This document shows, one piece after another, positions 1-10,716 of a DNA stretch of 29,502 bases (positions within the stretch are counted from its first letter, which is position 1; each line of letters starts with the position of its first letter). The translations under genes and the position numbers were made by a program. The notes beneath the pieces are model-generated. The model was not told where the DNA came from, did no database searches, and saw only the letters and a program-made list of their open reading frames with translations. The stretch comes from Emmonsiellopsis sp. PD_33 (taxonomy: Eukaryota > Ascomycota > Eurotiomycetes > Onygenales > Ajellomycetaceae), in NCBI GenBank assembly GCA_032988165.1, contig JANTQF010000407.1:1-29502 (forward strand). Reading direction: 5' to 3'.

Positions 1-1
1 G

Positions 2-310
2 GATGTTTTGGGGTTGGATATGGACTTTCTCAAGTCATTGCCCAAGGATTTTAAAGACAGCCTGGGTAAGCAGCGGAAGTATACCGGATCCAAGATGCTA
101 GACCTTTTGCGGGCGCTTCGAAACAAGCGCAACCATTATAACGACATGCCGGAGCACCTCAAAGCACATATTGGCGGGTTGCCTGTAGGATACCTCCAGT
201 TCTGGGCAGTGCGATTCCCAAGCTTGCTGATCAATTGCCACTGGGTAATCGTGCAGCTTGCCCTGACGCAGACGGAAAGATTCAAGCGATATTTTACGCT
301 CCCCGAATAA
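2..310 (+). CDS. IRE1: Ire1 kinase/endoribonuclease, C-terminal KEN RNase end (partial)
   Basis: The reading frame is open from the window edge, so only the last ~102 residues are present; kinase, transmembrane and lumenal parts lie upstream of the window. The visible part is the KEN (kinase-extension nuclease) domain of Ire1, the ER-membrane sensor that cleaves HAC1/hacA-type mRNA in the unfolded protein response. Diagnostic stretches are LLRALRNKRNHYNDMPEHL and GYLQFWAVRFPSLLINCHW. The residues matching yeast Ire1 catalytic Y1043, R1056, N1057 and H1061 are all present with the right spacing (Tyr in KYTGSK, Arg-Asn and His in ALRNKRNH), so the RNase should be active. The protein ends in YFTLPE with a TAA. 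No intron is needed in this part. The family call is very secure; the symbol is by homology (ireA in aspergilli). Confidence 0.95.
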   Translation, partial: DVLGLDMDFLKSLPKDFKDSLGKQRKYTGSKMLDLLRALRNKRNHYNDMPEHLKAHIGGLPVGYLQFWAVRFPSLLINCHWVIVQLALTQTERFKRYFTLPE

Positions 311-1334
311 GGGCAAGCGGTGGCTTGACATGACTGTTACGAAACTTGCATATTTTTTTTTATTCTCGCCTTATTAATTGGGAACCCACTATGAGATATG
401 ACGACGAAGTTACTATGTTCTTGCTACTTGCCTTAGATCTCCTATTTATGAGCGCCTTTTTGTGTATATACCCACGAGAGTACTGTTCTCAATGTACAGT
501 AGTCTCGCTTTGTCTTATTTTCTCGAGGGTCTCCTCGCGCTTGCTGGTAATAATAATCACTGGATATTTTACATTCTCGCTTCCGTGTTTCTGTGTTGTG
601 CGGTGAATGGCATATTTCTTTTTCCCTAGCTGCCAGCCGCAGTCGCTAGTGAATTGGACCTGTCTGATCCGGAGCCAAAGCGGGAATGGAGGCAATTCAC
701 CGCGTCTCGAGGAATTCGGCGGCGCACCGCTTTGTAGTGAATCTTTTCGCAGAGGGGATGGACTGCAGCGTGGCAACTATGGGTAGACAGCGCTGGGTGT
801 GCGGTGCAGTGCTGCAGTGCTGCAGTGTTGGAGTTTTCTCCTGATCTCGCGGTGGCTGGTCCCTCAGGGCTCAGGGGCAGCAGACAGCCGAACCACGCGG
901 CGGTGGCGTCTCCCAGCCCGAGTTGAAAGTTCGCTAGTCAAGCTCCAGCTGGGAGCTGGGAGCTCCCGAAAAAGCAATAAGAGCCGCTCAACCGCACCCC
1001 GGCAACAACACAACACAACAACAACAACACTTCGCTTATTCACTTCACTTCACTTCTCCTCTTCACCTCTCTTCTTCTCTTCTTCTCTTCTCCTCTTCTC
1101 CTCCCATCCCTCACACTCTTTACATCCGACTCTCGTCCGTCCTTTACCTTCTCTCTTCTCTTTCCTATCATCTTATTACCCTCTCTCAGATCCTTTGCCC
1201 CTGAAAATCCTTCGTTCTTTTCAAGCACCTTTTCTTTTCACTCCTGTCTGGCTGGCCATAAAGCCCCCCCCCGTCTTCCATTTTGTCAACCCCTATACAG
1301 CACGCAGCAGTGTGGAGGGGGCAAACTTGCCACA
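311..1334. other. Intergenic: Ire1 3' end and long leader of the Net1/Dnt1-like gene
   Basis: No gene is supported here. The stretch after the Ire1 stop is AT-rich. At 805-828 there is a short GTGCTGCA-type repeat, at about 1001-1031 a CAACA-rich stretch, and from about 1031 to 1265 a strongly pyrimidine-rich (CT) tract running to within 70 bases of the next start codon. CT-rich tracts just upstream of start codons are common at core promoters and transcription starts of filamentous ascomycetes, so I infer that the promoter and 5' UTR of the downstream gene lie here. Open frames inside it are low-complexity and lack family features. Confidence 0.6.
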
Positions 1335-4300
1335 ATGATCAGACTCAAGCTGCACGTCAAGGTTTATTCCCCCGGTCTCCGTGGCCAAGACGATGAGAAC
1401 CCCGGACCGATCCAATTCCTCTACATCGTGGAAGACCCGGAGAATATGACCTTAGCCCAGCTAAGTTGCCTTATTGCGGAGCAGTGGAAGATACTTATGC
1501 CCACTTATCCGTCAGTCAGTCTATATTTTATTCTGCGTGTGTCTGGCTAATAATACTGTAGTGAACTCAACATCAAAAAAATTGTCGACGATCTTTTTCC
1601 AGCAGTCAATCTATGCGTGTCAACGAGCGTCGCGGAAACCTTTCTCGACGTTGGGAAAGCTGCAGTCGATCCCTCAGACCAGAGAGCTGTGGCCCGGGTC
1701 CTGCAAAATCCAGGAACTCCGTGGCCGTCTCGTTGTGCCTCTGTTGTGCAAGAATGGAGCCCCCAAAGCTACAAGGGTGTGCCATCGAAGCCCATGAAAA
1801 CAAAACCGCCAGTGCCGTTGTTTAACTTGCCAGTGACACACGGGGAGGCTTCTGCTCGGAATGGCGTACCTCGAGCCGGTGCTGTCAGCCCCCCTAATGG
1901 CGACCACCCAATCCCATCAACCGAACGCGATGCAGAGGAGCACCGTACGGTTTTGGTTGAGGATTCCCAAAAGGGGAAAGCTGTTTCTAAGCGCAAACGT
2001 CCAGGTAGATATATGGCTTTTTTATTCCATCCTTCATTACCCTATCCACATCTAATGTAAGTGCTCATAGTGGTACCTAACGATGGTTTTGATGCCGAGC
2101 CATCCGCCTCATCTCGGCTGAACCGCAAAGCGACAAGAGATACTCTCGGAGACGCTATTATCGACAAGATTAACATCAGTACTATCCCCCCCATTCACCC
2201 CCTCTTGTCGCAATTGGGTACTTACTAATGCACCTTATGAACTTCTAGTGGAGGAAGCTAGGCGCCGAGCCGATCAGCATGCACGATCTCCTGGACAAAC
2301 CGGGTCAACCATACCTTGCCTGTTCGAGAAGCAGAATGCTATGAATCCAACATCTGGCAAGAAACGCCTTGTTGATAGCGATGATGTTTTCAGCATTCCA
2401 TCTAGCAGCCGTGAGTCGCAAGAGGGGAGTAAAACTCAGCCACCCAAGCGCGGCAAGCTCAGTCGAACTGAAACATATGTGATGGAGAGAAATATGAAGG
2501 CTGTTCTTGCAGCATCCAAGGGCCAGGCTTCGAAAGGCAACCCAATTGCTGTTGATCCTGAGCTATGCGGGATGGCAACACAAGACGATGATGAGGTGAT
2601 GATTGTTGATGCCCCCGCTCTGCGCCGCGGCACCAGACGATCAAGCATTCGTGGTCCGGCTCGAGCTTCGATGAATATCCAGCAAAATCTTGCGGCTTTG
2701 GCCAAGGGCGCACCAGTGGCTGTCGTAGATTCGGATGTTGAAATATTGAGTCAAGCTCCCGCAGCTACCTCTTTTGCGAAGAAGACTCCGACCCCGAGAA
2801 AGAGCAACCCGATCCCCGCCGGAGAGAGCAAGGCTTCATCGAGCAAGACTCCCACAATTTCAAGCCGTGCCTCAAAGCAACCGCCAAAACCATCTGCCTC
2901 TGCTGGCAAACGGAAGGCTGCAACAACGCCAAATGAGCCGCGAAGCAATACTTCGGTCACTAAGGTCAGTCCTAACAAACCCAAGTTGAGAGAACCAAAA
3001 CCTGGACCAGGACCTGTGCAGATTGGATTAGGTTTCGCCCAGTCACCCGCTAAGTTCAAACAGGACGATGACAAGGGCAACGAGGCCACCCCAAAAACTG
3101 GCGCTTCTTCGACGATGTTCCCTCGTACTAGGAGTCGATCCCAAACAAATCGGGGCTCTTTGCAGGTACCTGAAAAGCACACGCCCGCTGCTAGTGCTGC
3201 CGCTACTCCTGCTCCCCTCCGACCAAGTCAGAAGTCCTCGCCAAACGCAGGGTCCAACCAGACGCTGATTTCGCTCGCGGAAATCTTGGAAGCGGCAAGC
3301 AAGTCCGCGCACACTTTGCCGAACGGGCAACTTAAAATGGGTAATACGCTTTATCCACCCGGAACCACCCTCGGGGACGTTAAAATGATACTGACGGAGA
3401 ATCATCTTAATGGCAAAATCAGTGCGGCCATGGAGCAACGGCGAGATGTGGAGTATGTTCTCTGCTTAAGGAAAATTCTTGATGCAGAAAAGGAACTTTA
3501 CATGGCAAAAAAAGGCGGCTCTTCGACGGGCAAGATTAAGAGGGCGAGGAAGAAGCTCACCAAGACTCGCAATGAACTCAACGAATATCCTGAGCCGAAG
3601 GGAAATGAGGATAACAACGCCAAAACCCACAAAGTAGATGGCGCTGTTAGATCGAGCGCGACTCCCCCGGATGGTAACGGCCCTAAAGATGGCGAAAGCG
3701 GTCCCTCTTTTTCTCTGAAAAAGACCACGTTGTCCCAAGATATCCCTTTTAAAGCTAACCCTGGAACTGAGATCCGTTATTCAAGCACGTCCTCAGGATC
3801 AAGCAACAAAGGAAAGCATTTGCAGCAAAAGAAACTAGACTTCTCAAAAGCTGGTTCGAAACGCAAACGCCCCAACTTGCCTGAAGTGTCTGAAGAGTCC
3901 GAATCCGAAGCCGAATCTTCGGAATCTGAGACGGCCGCAAAGAAACAGAAGCACAACACCGCGAAGAACCAACCTGTGGACAAGGGGAAAGGCCGGGCAA
4001 TCACCGAATCGGACTCGGACTCGGATTCCTCTGACTCCGACGAATCTGAGCCTATGCCCAGATGTGATCACCGTAAGAGTACAGCCGCCATTCCTCAAAC
4101 TCATAGGCGCCCAAGTACTTATATTCCCACTTTTGCAGCTACCGCCGCGAATATCCGCCGAAATAAAAATCATTGGTCTGGCGACGGCGCATCTGCAAAT
4201 GAATTCGGAATGCAGTCGTCTCCTACCTACCGTTTTGGTGTTGACGGCTCATCCGCAGACGCGTTCCCATTCCCCGTATTTTCGTCTTTAGGACAATGCC

Positions 4301-4470
4301 CTGATCCATATTCTCCCGCGACGGGTAACGCACGCCCGATGTTTAAAACGTTTCGCGGCATGGTGACTGCCAAGAACCGTGGAGAGTACGGCCGTCTTTG
4401 TGATCCCCATAGTGGGATGGATTACGAGCTGCTCAAACGGGCCGGGGCATATGTGACCCGCAGAGTCTAA
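1335..4470 (+). CDS. Net1/Tof2/Dnt1-like nucleolar protein (Cytokin_check_N domain)
   Basis: My model has four exons (1335-1510, 1562-2004, 2071-2178, 2249-4470) giving 982 residues; all introns are GT-AG with CTAAT-like branch sites. The first ~75 residues (MIRLKLHVKVYSPG..., then LNIKKIVDDLFPAVNLC across intron 1) match the ubiquitin-like N-terminal domain of Net1/Tof2/Dnt1 proteins, which anchor Cdc14 phosphatase in the nucleolus and influence mitotic exit or cytokinesis and rDNA silencing. The remainder is long, polar and probably disordered: Pro/Ser/Lys-rich middle, a Lys/Arg-rich helical stretch near nt 3460-3600, then acidic serine clusters (SESEAESSESE near residue 790; SDSDSDSSDSDESE near residue 830) typical of nucleolar proteins and CK2 sites. 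The C-terminus is a more ordered block (KTFRGMVTAKNRGEYGRLCD). Start chosen as the first ATG after the CT-rich leader. Domain call good; exact cell-cycle role inferred. Confidence 0.82.
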
Positions 4471-5679
4471 CTGCATTTTCTTTTGTTCTTTCCCCCTTCT
4501 TTCCTAAGGTGTTGGTGGCGTTACAGGATTGCTCACACTTTGTCCCTCGGTGGTGTCTGGTGCGCGAATGGCCATCTGACAGTTTATACTTGAACCATGG
4601 ACTGTCTTGTTTCCTTTTCTTGTCTGTTTCGTCGTTTATCTCTTGACCCCCCCCCCTCCCATTTTATTTTCAACGCCACGTCGAAATCAATGGGGGCTGT
4701 GGTTAAGTTGATCAAATTCCTTGTGACTGTATTTTGATTTGTAATATTGTGGGTTTCTTTCTGTTCTTCATTTACTCGGTGGATACGGCAGAGTCGATGC
4801 TGTACAATATTCTGTGGGTGATGGCCGATTTGCGGTGGTTTGATGGTGGAGTGATAGGATGACGAACAGTGGATGGGTAAGGAAGAGGTTAAGATGCTGG
4901 AGGATGGGAGTTGGAGAATAGGTTATTCAGGATCGAGGAGCTACACAGCAGATGTGGCTGTTTTTGTTGTGTGTTGGAGGACCGGTGGATGCAGGGTATG
5001 ATGGGCATGGTGGCCGGAAACAAAAGTTGTTTTCCATTTCCCCCCTTTCTTTTATCACAGTACTGTTTACACGTTTTCTTTTCTTTACCCCCCACAGAGA
5101 TGAGCCGGTACGGTACGTCTAGGAAAGCCATCTACCTATTCCCTTTTGTTACAAACTGTTTTCACAGGTCTCCTGTTTTCGTGTGATTTCCTAATCCACC
5201 TTGTCTCCCTTTTGAGTGTGTTTTCTTTCTTTTTGTTCTCTCTCTCGCACGGACATTTCGACAATGTTGGAAGTGTCAGGAGGTGCTCAAGTCGGTCTAT
5301 TCCTTGGCCTCTTTCCCTTTTTTTTTTCGCTTTTCTTCCCTTGTTTTTCCCTTTTTGTTTTGACCCAACCAGCGGAAGTGGTGAAAATGGATTGAAAAAA
5401 AAAAAAAAAAAATTGCGACAAGTTGTTTAGTAGTTATGTAGTTAGTTCAAATGGCAATGCGATAATAGTTTTCAATATTGATTTTCCTCGATCAAGGTCC
5501 CTAGATAACGACGACCATAAGGGTTTTGAAAAAAATAAGCCAACCACACTTTTGTATATCGGCCCCAAGAAAAAAGAATTCCCCACGCGCCTGATGCAGA
5601 GGTTAGTGGGGAGAAATAATAACAGACGGCCAACTCGCCACCCTATATGTGAGCCCGCAAGAGAAGAAACATGGCACCT
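4471..5679. other. Intergenic between convergent genes (3' UTRs)
   Basis: The nucleolar protein gene (+) and the aminotransferase gene (-) converge here, so the stretch should hold both 3' UTRs and terminators. It is T-rich on the plus strand, contains a C-run at about 4647-4656 and an 18-base A run at 5395-5412. The open frames in it are made of low-complexity Phe/Ser/Leu codons and resemble no protein. I see no RNA gene. Confidence 0.6.
5395..5412 (+). repeat. Poly(A)18 homopolymer tract
   Basis: Eighteen consecutive A residues follow ATTG in the convergent 3' spacer. No flanking target-site duplication or coding remnant is seen, so it reads as a simple homopolymer rather than the tail of a retroposed copy. 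Confidence 0.9.
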
Positions 5680-7031
5680 TCATGGGAGATTGGCCTCGTT
5701 GGTGGCAACGTCCTTACCCCCCGCCCCATCCATCCACCCCTGGGGAACGGGTTCGATATCTACCAACCAGCCAAAGTCGTCCAAAACCTCACCGGTCTGG
5801 ATACCCTGCAGCGTCTTGAGCAGTTTCCTGCAAACCTCGCCGCCCTCATCACCCTCACCAGCATCATACGAGAACTTGTCGTTCTGCGACTTCATCGTGA
5901 TGCTCTTGATAGGAACTAGCGCCGCCGCCGTGCCGGCCGCCATAACTTCGCTGAACTCCGCTAGCTCATCGTACGCTACGCGGCGTCGCTCGACCTTATA
6001 GCCGAACATCTTGCTCGCGATCTCGCACACAGACGCGGCTGTCACGGAGTCGATGACGTTCTTGCTATCGGGGACAACGATCGTGGTGGTGCCGGACGCC
6101 TTGTCCTTGCGCACGCCGAGGAAGGCCGAAGTTGAGAATTCGTCGATCTCCGAGCGAGTCTTGCTGTCCAGATGCAGCGTGATTCCGTAGCCCTCGGCGC
6201 GGGCGCGGTCGCTATGGCGCAGGACAGGGGCGTAATTACCTCCCACCTTTGCGGAGCCAGTTCCATCGGGAGCTGAGCGATCAAAGTCTTCCAGGATCAG
6301 GGCGTCCACGGCGTGAACGCCGTGGTACACGCCAGTCGGCATGACGAAGACTACAAAGGTATATTCATCGGGCGGGCTGAGGCCTAGCTGGGCTGAGGAG
6401 CCGAAGATGAGCGGCCTGATGTACATGGCGGCCCCGGTGGAGTGTGGGGGGACGAATTCGGCGTTGGCGGAGACAGCGAGACGGACGCATTCGATGAAGT
6501 GGGATTCCGGGATGGGTGGGATGGAGATGAACTCAGCGGAGCGCTGCATGCGGACGGCATTTTTCTGGGGGCGGAAGATGGTGATGCGGCCGTGGGCGGA
6601 GGGGGAGGAAGCGGAGGGGGCATGGCGGAAAGCTTTCATGCCTTCGTATGCTTGTTGGCCGTAGTTGAGGCCGGGGGCCATGCCGTGAATTGGAATGAAG
6701 GGAGAGGCGACGAAGCGGGGTGCGGACCATTGCGGGTTCGCAGAGTAGGAAAAGTGCGATTCGACATGGCCGTTAACTGTAGTAGACGTGTTAGAGGGGA
6801 GGGTAGAAGGACGCTAGTATATGCGCTGGAGGGGGAGGCGGTGGAGGGGTGGCGGGGGAATGCGCACCTTCGCGGACTTTGAAGCCCACATTGTTCCAGT
6901 CTGGGTCGAATGAGGTGATATATTAGTATACAAAAGCTCCCAACATGGTATATACGATGGGTAGAAGGGGAATTGGAATGTCCTGACTTACCAATGGAGT
7001 CAACTGGTGGAGGGGGGAATGACGCAGTCAT
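5680..7031 (-). CDS. Branched-chain amino acid aminotransferase (PLP fold type IV, TOXF-like)
   Basis: Three exons (6992-7031, 6868-6900, 5680-6776) give 389 residues; the 40- and 33-nt first exons are joined by two 91-nt GT-AG introns. Enzymes of this family move the amino group between leucine, isoleucine or valine and 2-oxoglutarate, using PLP. Family marks in order: DWNNVGFKVREVNGH, IHGMAPGLNYGQQAYEGMKAF, RPLIFGS, the PLP-lysine motif SAKVGGNYAPVLRH (Lys about residue 201), EFSTSAFLGV, and the phosphate-binding loop EVMAAGTAAALVPI. Length is usual for the family. No clear mitochondrial presequence is seen at MTASFPPPPVDSI, so a cytosolic enzyme is likely. KVGGNYA rather than KCGANYA points to the fungal subgroup that includes accessory, pathway-specific aminotransferases. 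It is tail to tail with the nucleolar gene and lies downstream of, and on the same strand as, the alpha/beta hydrolase gene. Confidence 0.93.
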
Positions 7032-7588
7032 GATGGCGGTACGACGTTGCTGGACTGGGAGGGCAATTCAATGGAGAGACCAGCGGCAACAATGCGAGGA
7101 GCAAAACTGTCTCTAGACGGAGCGGACCGTGGGAGTAAGCAGTATGAAATCCAGAACTGGCTGCCAGCTGTGGAGGAAGATGGAAGCATAAAGTATGGGT
7201 GGTGGTCTATAGTCGTCGCTCGCCTGCGCGCTGTGTTTGTCATACTGTGGACAGCCACATTCGTTCCACACGCTAGAATTGCTGTTGTCTGCCTCAACGG
7301 CTGCCACTCCACAGGGTCTCTGCCGGCATACTGCACCCAGCGCCGCTCTCTCTTCTTGCTCAGACAGATATCTGGAATTCTATATTGTGAAGTTGAACGT
7401 TGCAATTGAATTTCCACTTTAGGACTAAAGCGCTTAGGGCACAGCAGATCAGCTGACTCGGCCCTTTTCATCCATCCAGGAACAAGCCGAAGAAAGAAAA
7501 CAAAATAGAACTTGAAACTATGAAATATTGAACAGTTGAGAATTTCACAGCAATATTTGCCTCCGTGACCATTATGACTGCAGACTAC
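7032..7588. promoter_or_regulatory. Spacer holding the aminotransferase promoter
   Basis: This gap lies between the hydrolase stop and the aminotransferase start, both on the minus strand, so it should hold the hydrolase 3' UTR and the aminotransferase promoter. No clear TATA box or binding site stands out, and the short ORFs on either strand have no protein-like pattern. Confidence 0.45.
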
Positions 7589-9013
7589 CTACTTTGCCTC
7601 GGGAACAGCCTTGAACAGCGCCACCAGCTTGTCATTGAGCCACTTCACATCGTCTTCGCTGCCTCCAGGGCCTCCCGCCCAGTCTGGATAGCGAACGGTT
7701 AGCAGAAATCCTCGTATTCGTGGTGGCGATGACTTACGGCCCCATACAGATGGGAAGATGTCCAGTTCTCCAATCCCAGGTTGCAGATGTGCAGCTTCGT
7801 ACTCTGAATCCTCGGGCCTGATGGGTGTCAGTCTGGGGTAAAGTCCATATCGGGCTGGGGTTACTTACGGGAAGTATAGGTCGGTCTTCGCTGGCAGAAT
7901 CAACGTCCTTGCCTTGATGGCTCGCAGAGCAGCCTCAAAGTCGCCGTTAAACGGTTCCTGTTTGGAGATATCCCCGTTTTGCCAGGTTTGCATCATTACA
8001 ATCAGATTTTCGGGATCTAAACATGCATGGCCAGCGCTGTCAGTTATCGGCTCCCTGGGACCGCGAAAACCTCTGATTTGGCATACCTTTAGTAAGGAAG
8101 AAGGACTCCCAAAAGTTCACCATGAAATCCTCCAGGTCTTTGAATCCAAGGACGCTTTCATACAGTCGGTGGCGATAAAAAGTTTGGCTGAAACCCCTAC
8201 ACAGAACAGCCAAACGTTTGTTAGTGATGGCTGCGGAGCACCATAGTTCGGGTTAGCCTACCAGCCGGCGTAGACCCTCGCAAACGCCCTCAGACCAGCC
8301 TCTCTTTCGTCCTTGCTCCAAGTTCGGTATTGTCCCTTGTCAATTGCCGCTCCAGTGCTGCCCACTCCCGCCGAACAGAATCCCTTGGCTGATAGTAGGG
8401 CGCTCTTGATACCCTCAATGAAGACCTGGTTGTGCAAGGAAGTCTTCGCGGAGCCGCAGAATGGAACGATCAAATCCATAAAGTCCGGAAACTGTGTTGC
8501 CCACTGGAACGTCTGTGCCGCCGCCATGGACCAACCGACGACCGCGCGTAGATGCGTGATCTTCAAGTGCTTGGTGACAAGCTCATGCTGGGCTCTCACA
8601 TTGTCGTAAAATGTGACACGGGGGAATTCTTTGCCAAAAGCAGTATTTGAAGGTGACGAGGATTGGCCGTTGCCAAATAGTGCGGGGATGATGATAAAGT
8701 ACTTCTCGGGACTAAGTTCCTTGTCTTTGCCCACCAGCCAGAGATTATCGGATATTACTATCGAGAGATGAGGTGAGTACAAAACGGGACCCCTCTGAAA
8801 CCGGCCAGAACGCCGTATATGTTTATGTGGGATGAGTTGTGTGTGAATGTGGTGATGTCACTTACATCCCGAAAACCATGTTGGATACACAACTGCGGGG
8901 AGCTTGGGATCACCGAAAGTCTTGAAGGCGATGTGGGCGTTTGGGATGGTGTCTCCGCTCTGCAGCTTCCAGTCACCCAGAGCGAACGTTTCGAAATCGG
9001 GTTGCGCGGCCAT
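7589..9013 (-). CDS. Homoserine O-acetyltransferase-family alpha/beta hydrolase
   Basis: Six exons (8866-9013, 8262-8757, 8087-8196, 7869-8016, 7738-7817, 7589-7683) close in frame to 358 residues, with GT-AG introns of 54-108 nt. The fold is that of homoserine acetyltransferase (MetX/Met2 superfamily), which moves an acetyl group from acetyl-CoA to a hydroxyl; many fungal members are uncharacterised. Visible marks: TWFSGLISDNLWLVG near the oxyanion loop, YFIIIPALFGNGQSSSPSN, nucleophile elbow VVGWSMAAAQ (Ser126), ILPAKTDLYFPPEDSE (Asp297) and SVWGHWAGGPGG (His328), giving an intact Ser-Asp-His triad. Each exon join restores one of these motifs, which supports the model. It shares a 729-bp divergent upstream region with the SDR gene. 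True methionine-pathway function is uncertain; a hydrolase or acyltransferase of secondary metabolism is equally possible. Confidence 0.9.
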
Positions 9014-9054
9014 CTTTGTACTGGGGGTGGTTTGGGATTTGCGTTTGTTATTTC

Positions 9055-9082
9055 GTTGATGTTTTGTTGATGTTTTGTTGAT
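9055..9082. repeat. 11-bp tandem repeat in hydrolase 5' leader
   Basis: GTTTTGTTGAT occurs twice head to tail (9061-9071 and 9072-9082), preceded by a partial copy GTTGAT at 9055-9060. It lies 42-69 bases upstream of the hydrolase ATG, between it and the TATA-like element. No function is implied by the sequence itself. Confidence 0.85.
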
Positions 9083-9104
9083 CAAGCCTGTCCATAGTCT
9101 GGTG

Positions 9105-9110
9105 TTTATA
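9105..9110 (-). promoter_or_regulatory. TATA-like element of the hydrolase gene
   Basis: TATAAA on the minus strand, about 90 bases upstream of the chosen ATG at 9013, a reasonable distance for a fungal TATA box with a short leader. Confidence 0.4.
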
Positions 9111-9742
9111 GTTACGAATACCCTCGGCGAGAGAAAACCGTGGGTTGGTGGCCGGCTTGAGTCGCACAGCTTACACAATCATGGCATGAAATAGACTGCT
9201 CGAGATTTACGCTGAGGAATCTATTGCTCCCTCCTATGTAGATTGATCCTAACCGTGATATTTCAACTTGGTTGCTTGTCTCCGCAAAGGCGAGATGGTG
9301 GGAGAGAGGAGAGGGGGACCGACAATTAGTAAGAATTTACAAATCAAGCTTATCCGCAGCACCGACCAATGACGGCGGTCTATCCGGGCCCATGACGCAG
9401 CGAGTTCGAGGGGAGCTGAGTAAGCGTCAGGGCCTGGCTCCCATGGAGGATCCCAGCAGGAAGCAGAAGATTCACGAAGCAAACTAGACGTAAAAACCAC
9501 CGTCGCATCTCCACCAGGTAAAATGCAATTCTCTAGCCAATGTCCGCTACGCCCGAAACGGGCGGAGATCGTGCGCGCAGAATGCCCAACTCTCGGAATT
9601 TACCCGCTGCGCCAGGCTATCCCCGAATACGGCTCGTGCGAGATGGAAATATTAAGCCCACCAGTGCCCCGCGAAGACAGTGCCTACAGATCCTAAATAA
9701 TACACAGAGAAGAAGTGCTCCCTTGGAACACGCGGACCAAAA

Positions 9743-10716
9743 ATGGCAGAATCCCCCGTCTGGTTCATAACCGGCGCGTCGTCTGGGTTTGGCACTGCCC
9801 TTGTAGAAGCCGCTCTCAAGGCCGGTAATCGAGTCATCGCGACTGCGCGAAATCCCGAAAAGGCGGCTCGGGAACATCCCCAGATCGAGGCTCTTGGTGG
9901 CAAATGGCTACAGCTGGACGTCACCGCCGCTGATGTGCGGGAGAAGGTCGAGAAAGTCGTGCACGAGCACGGGAAGATTGATGTAGCTATCAATAACGCT
10001 GGTTATTCGTTGCTCGGCGCCATCGAGGATATGAGGTGGTTATCTAAAATCTGCACATGCTCGAACTACAAACTAACGCCCAAAATAGCGAATCGGAGAT
10101 ACATCAGGAATTCAACACCAATGTTTACGGCCCGATCCGTGTAATCCAGGCGGTTATTCCGTCGATGAGAACTCGCAAAGCTGGCACAATTGTGAATGTA
10201 GGTAGCATTGCTGGCCTCCACGGGCGGCCTGCTTGCGCCCTGTATGCAGGGACCAAATTTGCTCTCGAGGGTATGTTACTAAGACATTCTTGTGCTTTCA
10301 TATGGGACGCGTAGTAGCTAACCACAATAACAGGCATCTCAGAGTGTCTCGCGGCGGACGTTGCGCCATTCAATATCCGCATCCTACTCGTTGAACCAGG
10401 CGCATTCCACACGGGGTTTGCCGCAGCAGTGCAAAAACCCGCAGCAGGGCTAACGAAGGACTACGAGGGGACTCCTCTTCAAACCGTTGTTGAGAGTTTA
10501 AATCCTACTGGACCGAGGCCACGAGGTGATCCCGTCAAGGCCGCTGCTCGAATCATTGATGTAATTAATGGGACAGGGGTGGGCGAGGGGAAGACTGATT
10601 TGCTGCGGTTGCCTCTTGGGCCTGATTGTATGCAAAGGGCGCGGACGAAGGTTGAGTCGCTGAGGACGAATTTGGATGCTATGGAAGCAATAGCGCTGAG
10701 CACAGATTACGATTGA
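9743..10716 (+). CDS. Short-chain dehydrogenase/reductase (classical SDR)
   Basis: Three exons (9743-10035, 10089-10270, 10334-10716) give 285 residues; introns are 53 and 63 nt and the second has a GCTAAC branch site. The protein carries the whole classical SDR set: cofactor loop TGASSGFG (residues 10-17), NNAG (84-87), catalytic Ser in NVGSIAG (Ser137) and YAGTK (Tyr150, Lys154), followed by VEPGAFHTGF. It should reduce a carbonyl or oxidise an alcohol with NAD(P)(H); an Arg shortly after the second strand (ATARNPEK) favours NADPH. The substrate cannot be told. Similar fungal proteins are annotated as 3-oxoacyl-ACP-reductase-like or serine-3-dehydrogenase-like oxidoreductases. It diverges from the hydrolase gene and is followed on the same strand by the thioesterase. 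Confidence 0.93.

Larger units (their letters stand above)
9014..9742. promoter_or_regulatory. Divergent promoter region, hydrolase (-) / SDR (+)
   Basis: The two genes point away from each other, so this region must serve both and could co-regulate them. On the minus strand a TATAAA hexamer lies at 9105-9110, about 90 bases before the hydrolase ATG. An 11-base repeat sits in the hydrolase leader. A perfect inverted repeat GCCCG-AAA-CGGGC at 9551-9563 contains CCG/CGG half-sites, a layout used by Zn2Cys6 regulators; binding is inference. Confidence 0.5.

Noticed and set aside
799..1338. 179-codon plus-strand frame upstream of the nucleolar protein gene
   Set aside because: It is made mostly of Ser/Leu/Phe/Pro codons from the CT-rich tract and has no family-like block; it fits a promoter/5' leader.
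5395..5412. A18 run as the tail of a retroposed element
   Set aside because: No target-site duplication or coding remnant found beside it; a simple homopolymer is enough.
6442..6882. 146-codon plus-strand frame antisense to the aminotransferase
   Set aside because: Gly/Glu/Ala-rich shadow of the GC-rich aminotransferase exon; the minus strand has a full, motif-complete enzyme.
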